Part shown: piece after piece, positions 32,601 through 40,725 of the stretch
Layout: every line of letters starts with the position of its first letter
Position numbering within the stretch: position 1 is the first letter of the stretch
Origin: Desulfovibrio sp.
GTDB lineage: Bacteria > Desulfobacterota > Desulfovibrionia > Desulfovibrionales > Desulfovibrionaceae
DNA: 64,000 bases
Direction of reading: 5' to 3'
Assembly: GCA_022839785.1 (NCBI GenBank)
Contig: JALHJW010000004.1
Span: 62,001-126,000 of the forward strand
The notes under the pieces: generated by a model
What the model was told of the DNA's origin: nothing
Seen by the model: only the letters and a program-made list of their open reading frames with translations
Database searches by the model: none
Position numbers and translations under genes: made by a program

Positions 32601-33767
32601 ATGGCCGATTTTCCCTTTGCTGACAGGCTCGCCGCCCTTCCGCCCTACCTCTTCGCGGGCATCGACAAGGCCAAGGCGGCGGTGGCCGCCCGGGGCGTGG
32701 ACATCATCAGCCTCGGCATCGGCGATCCTGACATGCCGACCCCGGACTTCATCATCGAGGCGCTGCATGAGGCGGCCAGGAAACCGGCCAACCACCAGTA
32801 TCCGTCCTACGTGGGCATGCTGAGCTTCCGCCAGGCCGTGGCCGACTGGTACGGCAGGCGCTTCGGCGTCTCCCTGGACGCGGCCGAGGAGGTCGTGACC
32901 CTCATCGGCTCCAAGGAAGGCATCGCCCATTTCCCCATGGCCTTCATCAATCCGGGCGACCTGGCCCTGGTCTGCACGCCGAACTACCCGGTCTACAACG
33001 TGGCCGTGAACTTCGCGGGCGGCGAGGTTGAGTACGTGCCCCTGACCGACGAGAACGATTTCCTGCCCGACCTGGACGCCATCTCCGAGGCGTCCTGGAC
33101 GCGGGCCAAGATGATCTTCGTCAACTACCCGAACAACCCCACCGCGGCCACGGCCAGCAAGGAATTCTACAGAAAGCTGGTGGACCGCGCGCGGGAGACG
33201 GGCACCATCGTGCTCAACGACGCGGCCTACACCGAGATGTACTTCGATCCCGCGGACAAGCCCTGCTCGATCCTCGAAGTGCCGGGGGCCAAGGACGTGG
33301 CCATCGAGTTCCACTCCCTGTCCAAGACCTTCAACATGACCGGCTGGCGCATCGGCATGGCCGTGGGCAACCCGTCCCTGGTCAAGGGGCTGGGCAAGAT
33401 CAAGGAGAATGTGGACTCGGGCGCGTTCCAGGCCGTGCAGGAGGCGGGCATCGCGGCCCTGGCCCAGGGCGAGCCCCTGGTGGACGGCTTCCGCAAGGTC
33501 TATCGCGAGCGGCGCGACGCGATCTGCGCGGCGCTGTCCAAGATCGGCATCTCGCACCGCGTGCCCAAGGCTTCGGTCTTCGTCTGGGCCAAGGTGCCGC
33601 AGGGCTTCACCTCGGCCGAGTTCTGCACCAGCGTGCTGGAGCGCACGGGCGTGGTGGTCACGCCGGGCAACGGCTTCGGCGCCCCGGGCGAGGGCTATTT
33701 CCGCATTTCCCTGACCGTGCCCACGCCGCGTCTGGAGGAGGCCGTATCCCGCATCGCGAGCCTGTAG
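32601..33767 (+). CDS. dapL: LL-diaminopimelate aminotransferase (DapL-type class I/II aminotransferase)
   Basis: PLP enzyme that converts tetrahydrodipicolinate directly to LL-diaminopimelate, a short route to lysine and peptidoglycan known in Desulfovibrio and relatives. The 388 residues show YPSYVGMLSFRQAVADW, GSKEGIAHFPMAFINPGD, VNYPNNPT and the PLP lysine Lys242 in SLSKTFNMTGWRIG. The SKEGIAH and NYPNNPT forms fit the DapL/aspartate aminotransferase-like group; the substrate call is by similarity and an alanine/aspartate role is the alternative. CAAGGAGA precedes the ATG. folK overlaps its 3' end. Confidence 0.85.
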   Translation: MADFPFADRLAALPPYLFAGIDKAKAAVAARGVDIISLGIGDPDMPTPDFIIEALHEAARKPANHQYPSYVGMLSFRQAVADWYGRRFGVSLDAAEEVVTLIGSKEGIAHFPMAFINPGDLALVCTPNYPVYNVAVNFAGGEVEYVPLTDENDFLPDLDAISEASWTRAKMIFVNYPNNPTAATASKEFYRKLVDRARETGTIVLNDAAYTEMYFDPADKPCSILEVPGAKDVAIEFHSLSKTFNMTGWRIGMAVGNPSLVKGLGKIKENVDSGAFQAVQEAGIAALAQGEPLVDGFRKVYRERRDAICAALSKIGISHRVPKASVFVWAKVPQGFTSAEFCTSVLERTGVVVTPGNGFGAPGEGYFRISLTVPTPRLEEAVSRIASL

Positions 33768-34270
33768 CCGTCTACCTTGGCCTGGGATCGAACCTGGGCG
33801 ACAGCGAAACCGTGCTCAGCCGGGCCGCGGCGTGCATCGGCGCGCTTGCGGGAGTCCGGCCGGGCGCGGTTTCGCGCGTTTATCTGACCGAGCCCCAGGA
33901 GGTCCGGGACCAGCCCTGGTTCGCCAACTGCGTGATGCAGATATGGTGCGGGCCCAAAATCGATCCGAGGGGGTTGTTGCGGTCGTTGCGGATGATCGAG
34001 GACGAGTTCGGCCGCACGCGCGAGGTGCGTTTCGGGCCGCGCACCCTGGACATCGACGTCCTCCTCTTCGGCGACGTGCGGCTGGACGATGTGGAGCTGA
34101 CCATCCCGCACCCCCGCATGCGCGAACGGGCCTTCGTGCTCGCGCCTTTGGCCGAGATCGCGCCCGGCCTCGCGCTGCCCTGGGGGGAGACGCCGGGTCA
34201 GGCTGTGGCCCGCCTCGACCACCGGATCGAGGGGCGGCGCATCTGGCAGGGGCGGGGAAGGGAGCCGTGA
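33746..34270 (+). CDS. folK: HPPK, 6-hydroxymethyl-7,8-dihydropterin pyrophosphokinase; start codon non-standard
   Basis: Folate-pathway kinase that pyrophosphorylates hydroxymethyldihydropterin. The reading frame contains the whole family core: VAVYLGLGSNLGDSE, FGRTREVRFGPRTLDIDVLLFGD and LTIPHPRMRERAFVLAPLAEI. The first conventional start (GTG 33812) lies after GSNLGD and would remove the first strand and pterin site. In frame upstream there is no ATG, GTG or TTG; a GGAGGAG at 33734-33740 sits 5 bases before an in-frame ATC at 33746. I therefore place the start there, overlapping the dapL end by 22 bp. A sequencing error is the main alternative. Confidence 0.8.
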   Translation: MPHREPVAVYLGLGSNLGDSETVLSRAAACIGALAGVRPGAVSRVYLTEPQEVRDQPWFANCVMQIWCGPKIDPRGLLRSLRMIEDEFGRTREVRFGPRTLDIDVLLFGDVRLDDVELTIPHPRMRERAFVLAPLAEIAPGLALPWGETPGQAVARLDHRIEGRRIWQGRGREP

Positions 34271-34364
34271 CGCGGCGGAGGACGGCTTCGCGCGACGAAG
34301 CTTGATTGTCATTTCGCCTCTTTGGGCGTAGGAAAGGTCCAAAAAAGACAAGCGGAGACGTACG

Positions 34365-34649
34365 ATGTGGAAATTTCTGATTATCGCCATTGCCGCCTTC
34401 CTTCTCTACAAGATGTTCATGGGCGATAAGACCAAGAAGGAAACGGAGAAGAAGAAGGAAACCGAGAAGAAGGTCGCCAAGGGCGAGATGGTCAAGGACC
34501 CGGTCTGCGGGACCTTCGTGCCCCTGGACGGCTCCATTCGCGTGCGCGACGGCGAGAAGGTGCATCACTTCTGCAGCTACGAGTGCCGCGACACGTACCT
34601 GCAGCGCATCGAGGCCGCCAAGGACGATACGAAGAACATCCAGCAGTAG
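34365..34649 (+). CDS. Membrane-anchored TRASH/YHS-like metal-site protein
   Basis: A 94-residue protein with one N-terminal helix (3-18), a highly charged Lys/Glu linker (22-42) and a C-terminal cysteine domain: VKDPVCGTFVPLDGSIRV, then HHFCSYECRDTYL. DPVCGTxV and FCSxxCRxxYL match the YHS/TRASH pattern of small metal-sensing or metal-transfer domains. Such proteins are often mislabelled as transcriptional regulators; there is no DNA-binding domain. It lies between folK and the aldolase gene, 9 bp before the latter. Metal binding is inferred. Confidence 0.8.
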   Translation: MWKFLIIAIAAFLLYKMFMGDKTKKETEKKKETEKKVAKGEMVKDPVCGTFVPLDGSIRVRDGEKVHHFCSYECRDTYLQRIEAAKDDTKNIQQ

Positions 34650-34658
34650 GGGGGACGG

Positions 34659-35306
34659 ATGAAGTTCTTCATCGACACTGCGAATCTGGACGAGATCAGA
34701 AAGGCCAAGGAATACGGCCTCATCGATGGCGTGACCACCAACCCCACGCTGCTGGCCCGCGAAGGCGCGGACTGGAAGCGGCAGATGGAACTGATCTGCA
34801 AGGAGGTGGACGGTCCCGTCTCCCTTGAGGTCATCGCCACCGACGCCGAGGGGATGCTCAAGGAGGCCCGGGAGCTGGTCAAGTACGGCCCCAACGTGGT
34901 GGTCAAGATTCCCATGCTCATGGAGGGCATGAAGGCCGTGCGGCAGCTCAGCGAAATGGGCATCCGCACCAACGTCACGGTCTGCTTCTCCCCGGCCCAG
35001 GCGCTGCTGGCGGCCAAGGCGGGCGCGAGCTACATCAGTCCGTTCATCGGCCGTCTGGATCACATCGGGCAGGACGGCATGGATCTCATCGGATCCATCG
35101 TCACCATGTACCGCAACTACGATTTCAAGACCGAGGTGCTGGTGGCTTCCATCCGCCATCCCATGCACGTGGTCGAGGCTGCGCTCATCGGCGCGGACGT
35201 GGCCACCATCCCGTTCAAGGTGCTTTTCGAGCTGGCCAAGCACCCCATGACCGACCTCGGCATCGAGAGCTTCCTTTCGGACTGGAAGAAGACCTTCGGT
35301 AGCTAG
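34659..35306 (+). CDS. fsa: Transaldolase/fructose-6-phosphate aldolase (TalC/FSA type)
   Basis: Short, 215-residue class I aldolase. MKFFIDTANLDEIRKAKEYG, DGVTTNPTLLAREG, VVVKIPM with the Schiff-base lysine near residue 86, NVTVCFSPAQALLAAKAGA and ISPFIGRLDHIGQDG are the family motifs. The group contains both transaldolases of the pentose pathway and fructose-6-phosphate aldolases; sequence alone does not decide, though the Desulfovibrio-type pathway needs a transaldolase. GGGGGGAC precedes the ATG, and the metal-site gene ends 9 bp upstream. Confidence 0.92.
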   Translation: MKFFIDTANLDEIRKAKEYGLIDGVTTNPTLLAREGADWKRQMELICKEVDGPVSLEVIATDAEGMLKEARELVKYGPNVVVKIPMLMEGMKAVRQLSEMGIRTNVTVCFSPAQALLAAKAGASYISPFIGRLDHIGQDGMDLIGSIVTMYRNYDFKTEVLVASIRHPMHVVEAALIGADVATIPFKVLFELAKHPMTDLGIESFLSDWKKTFGS

Positions 35307-35342
35307 TCGTTTCGGGACGGCAAGGCCGCCGTCTCCGTCAGT

Positions 35343-35375
35343 GCAAAAAGCCGGGCGCCTTGCCCGGCTTTTTGC
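35343..35375 (+). terminator. Intrinsic terminator behind the transaldolase gene
   Basis: Fourteen-bp stem GCAAAAAGCCGGGC / GCCCGGCTTTTTGC with loop GCCTT. The A-run before and T-run after the GC core allow termination on either strand. Confidence 0.85.
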
Positions 35376-35376
35376 G

Positions 35377-35899
35377 TTTCCGCGGAAGAGGGCCGGAAAA
35401 GGGCCTGACGCTTCCTGAAGCGTTTCGGACACTCCGGCAGGGCTTTGGACGTCCCGACGCATCCTGGGGCATTCTCCGCGGCGCAGACCAGACGGAGGCG
35501 GATGGCCTGCGTCGCCGCACATCCCGCGCAGCCGCCGAGAGCGTGTCGTTCGACAGCGGTGGCGATACTGCGACGGGCATGGGAGAGTGCAACTTATTTC
35601 GTATTACAAAATGATATCCATATTGATATTTAAATAGATTTTTATTTGATTACATTGCAATACCAGGATGTTACATGGCAAGTTTGGCCCCTTCCACCCT
35701 TGTCTCATAATGTAAATTATGTTAACTTTATAAAATATGGGGCACGCCACCCACCGACATGGCCGCCACGCCTGTCCACGTGGGCTTCCTCCCCGTTTCC
35801 GTCATCCCTCTTCGCCCGCTTGCGCTTCCGGCCTCCTTGTAACCCTCCCGGGCCGCTGCTAGATTTCGCCCATCATTCCGTCATCCTTCGGAGCCGCCC
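35377..35899. other. Non-coding gap with an AT-rich island
   Basis: About 520 bp without a gene I can support. The first 210 bp are ordinary GC-rich sequence. From about 35585 to 35745 the composition becomes strongly AT-rich (for example ATTGATATTTAAATAG and TGTTAACTTTATAAAAT), in sharp contrast to its surroundings. Several TATAAA/TAATGT-like hexamers could act as -10 boxes for the exported repeat protein that starts at 35900, but none has a well-spaced -35. It may be a promoter/UP region, a nucleoid-protein site, or a remnant of transferred DNA. Confidence 0.5.
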
Positions 35900-38002
35900 A
35901 TGCCGTGTCGCACCATCTTCCGCAGCCATGTCGCCCATGCCGTTCTCGCTGCCGTCTGCGCCGGATTCTGCGTCCCCGCGGAATCCGTCCAGGCCGGAAA
36001 CGCGTCCGACTTCCAGGCCTGGCTGAAAAAGCACGGGGCCTACGAGGCGCTCGATCTCGAACTGGCCGACCGGGAACAGACCCCCGAGGTGACACTCGAA
36101 CGCGCCCGGCTGCTGCTCACTCTCGGGCGCGCTGGCGAAGCGCTCGCGTTGCTGCGTAGCGCGCCGCCCTTTCCCGGCGAGGCGCAGGAGCACGAGCGCC
36201 TCTGGCTCATGGGCACGGCGGCGCGCCGCGCCGGAGAACTTCCCGAGGCCGTGGCCGCCTGGAGTATGGCCGCCGGGGCCGCTTCCGGCGGACAGGACGC
36301 CGAACGCCTGCGCGGGGAGCCGGGATTCCCGGCGGCATGGCAGGACGTCTGCCGTCTCTGGTTCTGGCGCATGCACCAGGCGAGCGACCGCGACATGGCC
36401 CTGGCGGCGCAGGGCCTGCTGCGCGCTGCCCTGGCCGCCGGGCGGGCCGCATGGCCGGAGGAGGACGGCTTCTGGGCGCACCTGGACGCGGCCATGCAGG
36501 AGGACGCTCCGTCCGGCCCCCTTTCCGAAGCCGCCCCCAGTCCCGGCCTGACCGTCTCCGCCGCCGACCGCGGCGCCGTCGCCCGCGCCCTGGCCCTGTT
36601 CGCCGCGGGCGACGGCCGCGCCGCGCAGGACGCGGTGGACGCCGTGTCCGAAGAGAACTTAAAGCAGTGCTGGAAGTTTTTCTTCGAGACCCTGACCGGC
36701 TGGAAGTCCCCGGCCTTCGCCGCCGGATTGCGCGCCGAGGGCTATCTCCAGGCCGCCGCGTTCTGCGAGGGGCTTTGGCCCGCCCTGCGTCCCGGCGCGG
36801 CGTCGGACTGGCTCATTCCGGAGCCGCTCCTGGCCTATTGGCCGCGTATCAACGCCCGGCTCGCCCTGGCCACGCCCGAGCAAGCCGCCGAAATCATCGA
36901 CACGGAGCTGGGCGGCAGCGAGATCGATCCCCTGAGCGCCGAACGGCTGCGCCAGTTCGGTCTGGCCCACGCCCTGGCGGCCGGGGACGGGGCGCGCGCG
37001 GCGTTCCTGCTCGGCGCGCTCGACCCCGCCCGCCTCGCCCTGTCCCTCAAGCTGGCCCTGGTCCTGGCCCAGGCCGCACAGCCCCGCGACGTCTTCCTGG
37101 GACCCGAGGGCAAGCCCGGACTGGAACAGGTCCGGCTGCTCGCCGAATCCTGCGGACTTGCCGCATCCTCTCCCACCCTGCTCCCCTTTTGGACGCGGCT
37201 CACCGCCGAAGAGGCCTGGCAGGCCGCGCAAAGCCGTCCCCTCGACCCGATCCTGCAACTGGCGGCCTTGGACGCCGACTGGGCCGGGCGCAAGGACCCC
37301 GCTCTGGCCCGCCGCCTCGGATTCCTCTTCCCGCACAGCCCCACGGGCATCCAGGCCCTGGTCATGCTCGCCGCGCAGGCGGGCAAGGCGGGCGATCTCG
37401 ACGCCTCGGCCGCTTATTTGAACCGCATCGACCCCGGGCGTGTCGTCGGCCCGGTCCGGACCGAGTGGCTCCAGGCCAAGGCCGCCCTGGAGATCGAACT
37501 CGGGCTGGACGAGGCCGCCCTCGCCTCCTATTCCGAACTCTACCGCCTCGCCCCGTCCACCTTCACCCCGGCCAAACTCCTCCGCTTCGCTCTCCTGGCG
37601 CAGCAGCAGGAGCAGCACGAGCTGGCGCGCCGCGTGCTGCTCGTCCTGTGGCGCGACAAGGACGCCCTGCCCCCGGCAGAGCAGGCCGAGACCCTCTTCT
37701 GGCTGGCCGAGAACGCGGAATCCCTGGGCCTGCAAAGCGAGGCGCTGCGCGACTATCTGCGCGTGGCCTGGCGCTATTCCGCGGAAAACATCTGGGCCGT
37801 CACCGCCCTGTACCGCGCCGCCTTGATCTACGAACGCACCGGCCGCGTGGAGCCTGCCAAGGATCTGCTGGCCCTGGTCGTCAAGAACGCCGACCGCAAG
37901 AGCCAGCGCGAACAGGCCGAACAGCGTCTGCGGCAGCTCGAACAGCGCGGCGTCGGCCGGAGCGGCCGGGACGTCACGGGCGGCGCGGGGTATCCGTTTT
38001 AG
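35900..38002 (+). CDS. Exported helical-repeat (TPR-like) protein of unknown function
   Basis: A 700-residue protein. An N-terminal signal peptide (hydrophobic 11-26, likely cleavage after SVQA at about 32) sends it to the periplasm. The rest is Ala/Leu-rich and helical, with TPR-like spacing such as LERARLLLTLGRAGEALALL and a C-terminal YrbF/YbgF-like repeat ending WAVTALYRAALIYERTGRVE and a tail of charged helix. The N-terminal part (DFQAWLKKHGAYEALDLELA) looks distinct. No enzyme motif is visible. It stands alone, preceded by an AT-rich island and followed by a convergent cluster. A scaffold role in the envelope is a guess. Confidence 0.75.
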   Translation: MPCRTIFRSHVAHAVLAAVCAGFCVPAESVQAGNASDFQAWLKKHGAYEALDLELADREQTPEVTLERARLLLTLGRAGEALALLRSAPPFPGEAQEHERLWLMGTAARRAGELPEAVAAWSMAAGAASGGQDAERLRGEPGFPAAWQDVCRLWFWRMHQASDRDMALAAQGLLRAALAAGRAAWPEEDGFWAHLDAAMQEDAPSGPLSEAAPSPGLTVSAADRGAVARALALFAAGDGRAAQDAVDAVSEENLKQCWKFFFETLTGWKSPAFAAGLRAEGYLQAAAFCEGLWPALRPGAASDWLIPEPLLAYWPRINARLALATPEQAAEIIDTELGGSEIDPLSAERLRQFGLAHALAAGDGARAAFLLGALDPARLALSLKLALVLAQAAQPRDVFLGPEGKPGLEQVRLLAESCGLAASSPTLLPFWTRLTAEEAWQAAQSRPLDPILQLAALDADWAGRKDPALARRLGFLFPHSPTGIQALVMLAAQAGKAGDLDASAAYLNRIDPGRVVGPVRTEWLQAKAALEIELGLDEAALASYSELYRLAPSTFTPAKLLRFALLAQQQEQHELARRVLLVLWRDKDALPPAEQAETLFWLAENAESLGLQSEALRDYLRVAWRYSAENIWAVTALYRAALIYERTGRVEPAKDLLALVVKNADRKSQREQAEQRLRQLEQRGVGRSGRDVTGGAGYPF

Positions 38003-38221
38003 GATGGCGGAGAAGATAAAAGTTAAGGTTGTGGTTTAAGTACGGTTTGGGAACGTGCCCGCCTCCGGCGAACCGAGGGGCCGGGATTCCTCGGAGCCCC
38101 GATTTCTGGGCCGTGCAAGGGGCACGTGCCTTGCGACGGCACGACGGCGGGACGACGGAGCTTCGCGGATTGTGGGCGCGGCGGGTGTGCGGCGGGAAGA
38201 CCGGAGGCGGTCCCTGTCCGG

Positions 38222-39100
38222 CTAGTCTTCGTCCAAGGGGCGGGTCTTCCAGCGTTTGTGCATCCAGAACCACTGTTCGGGGTAGCGGCGCACGTAGCGT
38301 TCCACGGCCTGCGTATAGAACTCGGCGGTGGCGCGGATCTTCGCGTCGCGGTCCCCGGGCAGGGTCGCGGTGTCGAGGGGGGCGTCGAAGTGCTGGATGT
38401 AGCCGCCGTCCGGGCCACGCACGAGAAAGCCGGGCACGACCAGGGCTTCGGCGCGCACGGCCAGGAGCGCCGGCCCCAGGTTCACGGCCGCGGTCCTGCC
38501 CAGGAAGGGAAGGAAGAGCGCCTCGTCGCGGGTGCAGTTGTGGTCCACGAGGAAGGCGGCCATGCCGCCTCTGCGCAGGGTGCGCAGCACGGGCATGACG
38601 GCCTGGCGGTGCGGCACCACGTCCACCGCCGGCCGGGTGCGCAGGCGCATCATGACCGCGTGCAGTGCGCGGTCCTTGGGCAGGCGGACGACCACTATCT
38701 TGCGTTTGTCCGGGAAGACGGCCAGAGAGCCGGTCTGCAACTCCCAGGCCCCCAGGTGGCCGGTGGCGAAAATGACGGGCCGCGTGGTTTCGGCCAGAAA
38801 ACGCACGTTCTCCGGTTCGGCGAAGGTCACGCGCTCGGCCAGGAAGCGCGGACCCATCCGGTGCGTGAGCAGTATCTCGACGAAGGAGCGGGCGTTGTGC
38901 CGGAAGCTGGCCTTGGCGAGGCGTTTGGCCTCGTCCCTGGGGAGTTCCAGGCGCTCCGCGATGGTCCGGCGGGCGAGCTTGCGGCGCTTGCGCAAGGTCC
39001 GCCAGAGCAGGCGGCCCAGGCCGTCCCCGAGGGCGGCGGCTTGCTCCGGGGAGAGGCGGCGGCCGAGGAAGGCGACGGTTTCGTAGAGCAGTTCGCGCAT
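38222..39100 (-). CDS. LpxL/HtrB-like lipid A acyltransferase
   Basis: A 292-residue membrane-associated acyltransferase of the lauroyl/myristoyl lipid A branch. The catalytic H-x4-E pair is GHLGAWE (His115, Glu120), with SFRHNARSFVEILL upstream and RGGMAAFLVDHNC and the C-terminal PEQWFWMHKRWKTRP typical of LpxL. The usual N-terminal membrane helix is weak. It is the last gene of an msbA-DUF374-deacetylase-acyltransferase run, all minus strand, which supports a role in lipid A assembly. Confidence 0.88.
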   Translation of the reverse strand: MRELLYETVAFLGRRLSPEQAAALGDGLGRLLWRTLRKRRKLARRTIAERLELPRDEAKRLAKASFRHNARSFVEILLTHRMGPRFLAERVTFAEPENVRFLAETTRPVIFATGHLGAWELQTGSLAVFPDKRKIVVVRLPKDRALHAVMMRLRTRPAVDVVPHRQAVMPVLRTLRRGGMAAFLVDHNCTRDEALFLPFLGRTAAVNLGPALLAVRAEALVVPGFLVRGPDGGYIQHFDAPLDTATLPGDRDAKIRATAEFYTQAVERYVRRYPEQWFWMHKRWKTRPLDED

Positions 39101-39116
39101 GGGCGGAGTGTATAGC

Positions 39117-40088
39117 CTAGAGCCGCGCGGCCGAATAGAGGCGCGCGAGGCCGTGGCGTGTGTAGATGTGCAGACGGGAATGGAACCAGGAGGCCTTCCT
39201 GCCGCGCCGTACTTCCAGGCGCGGGATGCGGGTGGCGTCCGCGCCAGAGCCGAACGCGCCGCGCCGCAGGGTGAAGAGCTGGTCGAACCCGGCGTTCAGG
39301 GCCGCTTGCCTGCCCTCCTCGCTCCACTCGCCCCAGGGCCAGGCCAAGGCCCGCGCCGGACGGCCGAGGCGGGTTTCGAGCGCAGCGCGGCTGGAGCGCA
39401 GATTTTCTTCAAGTCTAACTTTAAATTCCTGCGGGGATTCAAGCCTGCCGCTCTTCTCCAGCCAGAGCGGATGGGCCGTGTCCGGGGCCAGCCTGGGCAC
39501 CGAGGTCTGGCCGCCCTCCTGCGTCCTCCAGGGCGCGTAGGCCCAGTGGTCGGGCGCAGGGCCGGGCACGGGCGCGGAAATCGGCAGCTTGACGTGGCTG
39601 GCCGAGTGCGAACCCGCCTCCAGCACGCCTTCGTCCACCAGCGCGCAAAGTTCGCCCCAGGAGAGCCAGGCTCGGCGGTCGCCGCGCAGGAGCCAGGCCT
39701 CGTGCGCCTTGTCCGCGACGATCTCGTCCTCCTCTCCCGGCTCGTTGTCCGGCCGCATGCGGTTCGGCACCGCGAAGACCGTGGCGCAGAAGCCGTGTTC
39801 GCGCAGCACCGGGGCCACACGGGTGAGGAGGTCGCGGAAGCCGTCGTCGAAGGTCAGGAGCACGGCCGGGCGGCCGCCGGTGATCTCGGCCACGGCCGCG
39901 CCGTCCGCAATCATCCGCAACTCGTCCAGCCGGAGCGTCCTGGCGTTCCGCCCGGCAAGCCACGCCATCTGGGCGCGGAAAGCCTGTTCGGGCATGCCGT
40001 TGCCGCCGATGTTGTGGTAGCAGAGCGCCGCCACCGAGGAGCGTCCCAGGGGGAGGTCGCCGAGCAGCGAATCAGACGAGGGACTCAA
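39117..40088 (-). CDS. Polysaccharide deacetylase (NodB-like)
   Basis: A 323-residue carbohydrate esterase 4-type protein. The metal triad reads TFDDG (Asp81, Asp82) and HSASH (His161, His165), the order expected for NodB homology domains, and WPWGEWSEEGR supplies a later motif. No clear signal peptide, so it may act in the cytoplasm or on the inner leaflet. Its start overlaps the DUF374 gene by 17 bp and the acyltransferase follows by 16 bp. In an msbA/lipid A cluster it might deacetylate a lipid A or Kdo-sugar intermediate; that is inference. Confidence 0.85.
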   Translation of the reverse strand: MSPSSDSLLGDLPLGRSSVAALCYHNIGGNGMPEQAFRAQMAWLAGRNARTLRLDELRMIADGAAVAEITGGRPAVLLTFDDGFRDLLTRVAPVLREHGFCATVFAVPNRMRPDNEPGEEDEIVADKAHEAWLLRGDRRAWLSWGELCALVDEGVLEAGSHSASHVKLPISAPVPGPAPDHWAYAPWRTQEGGQTSVPRLAPDTAHPLWLEKSGRLESPQEFKVRLEENLRSSRAALETRLGRPARALAWPWGEWSEEGRQAALNAGFDQLFTLRRGAFGSGADATRIPRLEVRRGRKASWFHSRLHIYTRHGLARLYSAARL

Positions 40089-40710
40089 GGGTCTGCTCCA
40101 TGCGCGCCAGTTCGCCGGGAAGGTTCTCGGCCGAGAGCGGGTCCGGCCCCAGTTCGTAGGCCGGGCCGAAGACGAGACGGGCGCGTGCGAACGGCATGGG
40201 AAGTTGGAACCGGTCCCAGGCCCTGGCGAAGACGTGTTTGGCGGAAAGGGTGCAGCGGATGGGCACGATCACGGCCCCGGCCTTGGCCGCGAGATAGACC
40301 GCGCCCTCTTTGGCCTTGTGCCGGGGCCCCTTGGGGCCGTCGATGGTCAGCACGGCGTGCCTGCCCTCCTCCTGCATGATGCGTCTGGCCGCGCGCAGGG
40401 CCGCGAGCCCTCCCCGGCGGCTGGAGCCGCGCGCCGTGGCCAGGCCGAGCCGCCGGAGGATCTGGGCCAGGAATTCGCCGTCCTTGCTCTGGCTGACCAC
40501 GGTGACGAGGTGCAGCTTCGCGGCGTAGCCGAAGTACGAGATCGCGAACAGTTCGTCGTGCCACAGCACGTAGACGATGCGCTGTCCCACGTCGAGCCGC
40601 CCGCGCACCTCGTCGAACCCTTCGACCCGGTAGCGCAACGTGGCGCACCAGGTCTTGTAGAGCCAGCCCAGCAGGCCGCCGATGCGCACCGGATCGAGCA
40701 GGACCCCCAC
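40072..40710 (-). CDS. DUF374 lysophospholipid acyltransferase-like protein
   Basis: A 212-residue protein of the DUF374 family, related to glycerolipid acyltransferases. Key stretch: YVLWHDELFAISYFGYAAK, then SQSKDGEFLAQILRRLG, GSSRRGGLAALRAA and TIDGPKGPRHKAKEGAVYLA, which is the family signature. The substrate is not known; the gene sits between msbA (15 bp upstream) and a polysaccharide deacetylase it overlaps, so a lipid A-related acyl transfer is likely. Confidence 0.9.
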   Translation of the reverse strand: MGVLLDPVRIGGLLGWLYKTWCATLRYRVEGFDEVRGRLDVGQRIVYVLWHDELFAISYFGYAAKLHLVTVVSQSKDGEFLAQILRRLGLATARGSSRRGGLAALRAARRIMQEEGRHAVLTIDGPKGPRHKAKEGAVYLAAKAGAVIVPIRCTLSAKHVFARAWDRFQLPMPFARARLVFGPAYELGPDPLSAENLPGELARMEQTLESLV

Positions 40711-40725
40711 CGCGTCTCCCCGGTC

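Noticed and set aside
33812..34270. folK start at GTG 33812
   Set aside because: It would remove the GSNLGD core and first strand; the frame is clearly coding upstream of it.
38003..38221. Gene between the exported repeat protein and the acyltransferase
   Set aside because: The 219 bp lie between convergent genes and hold only short, low-quality frames.
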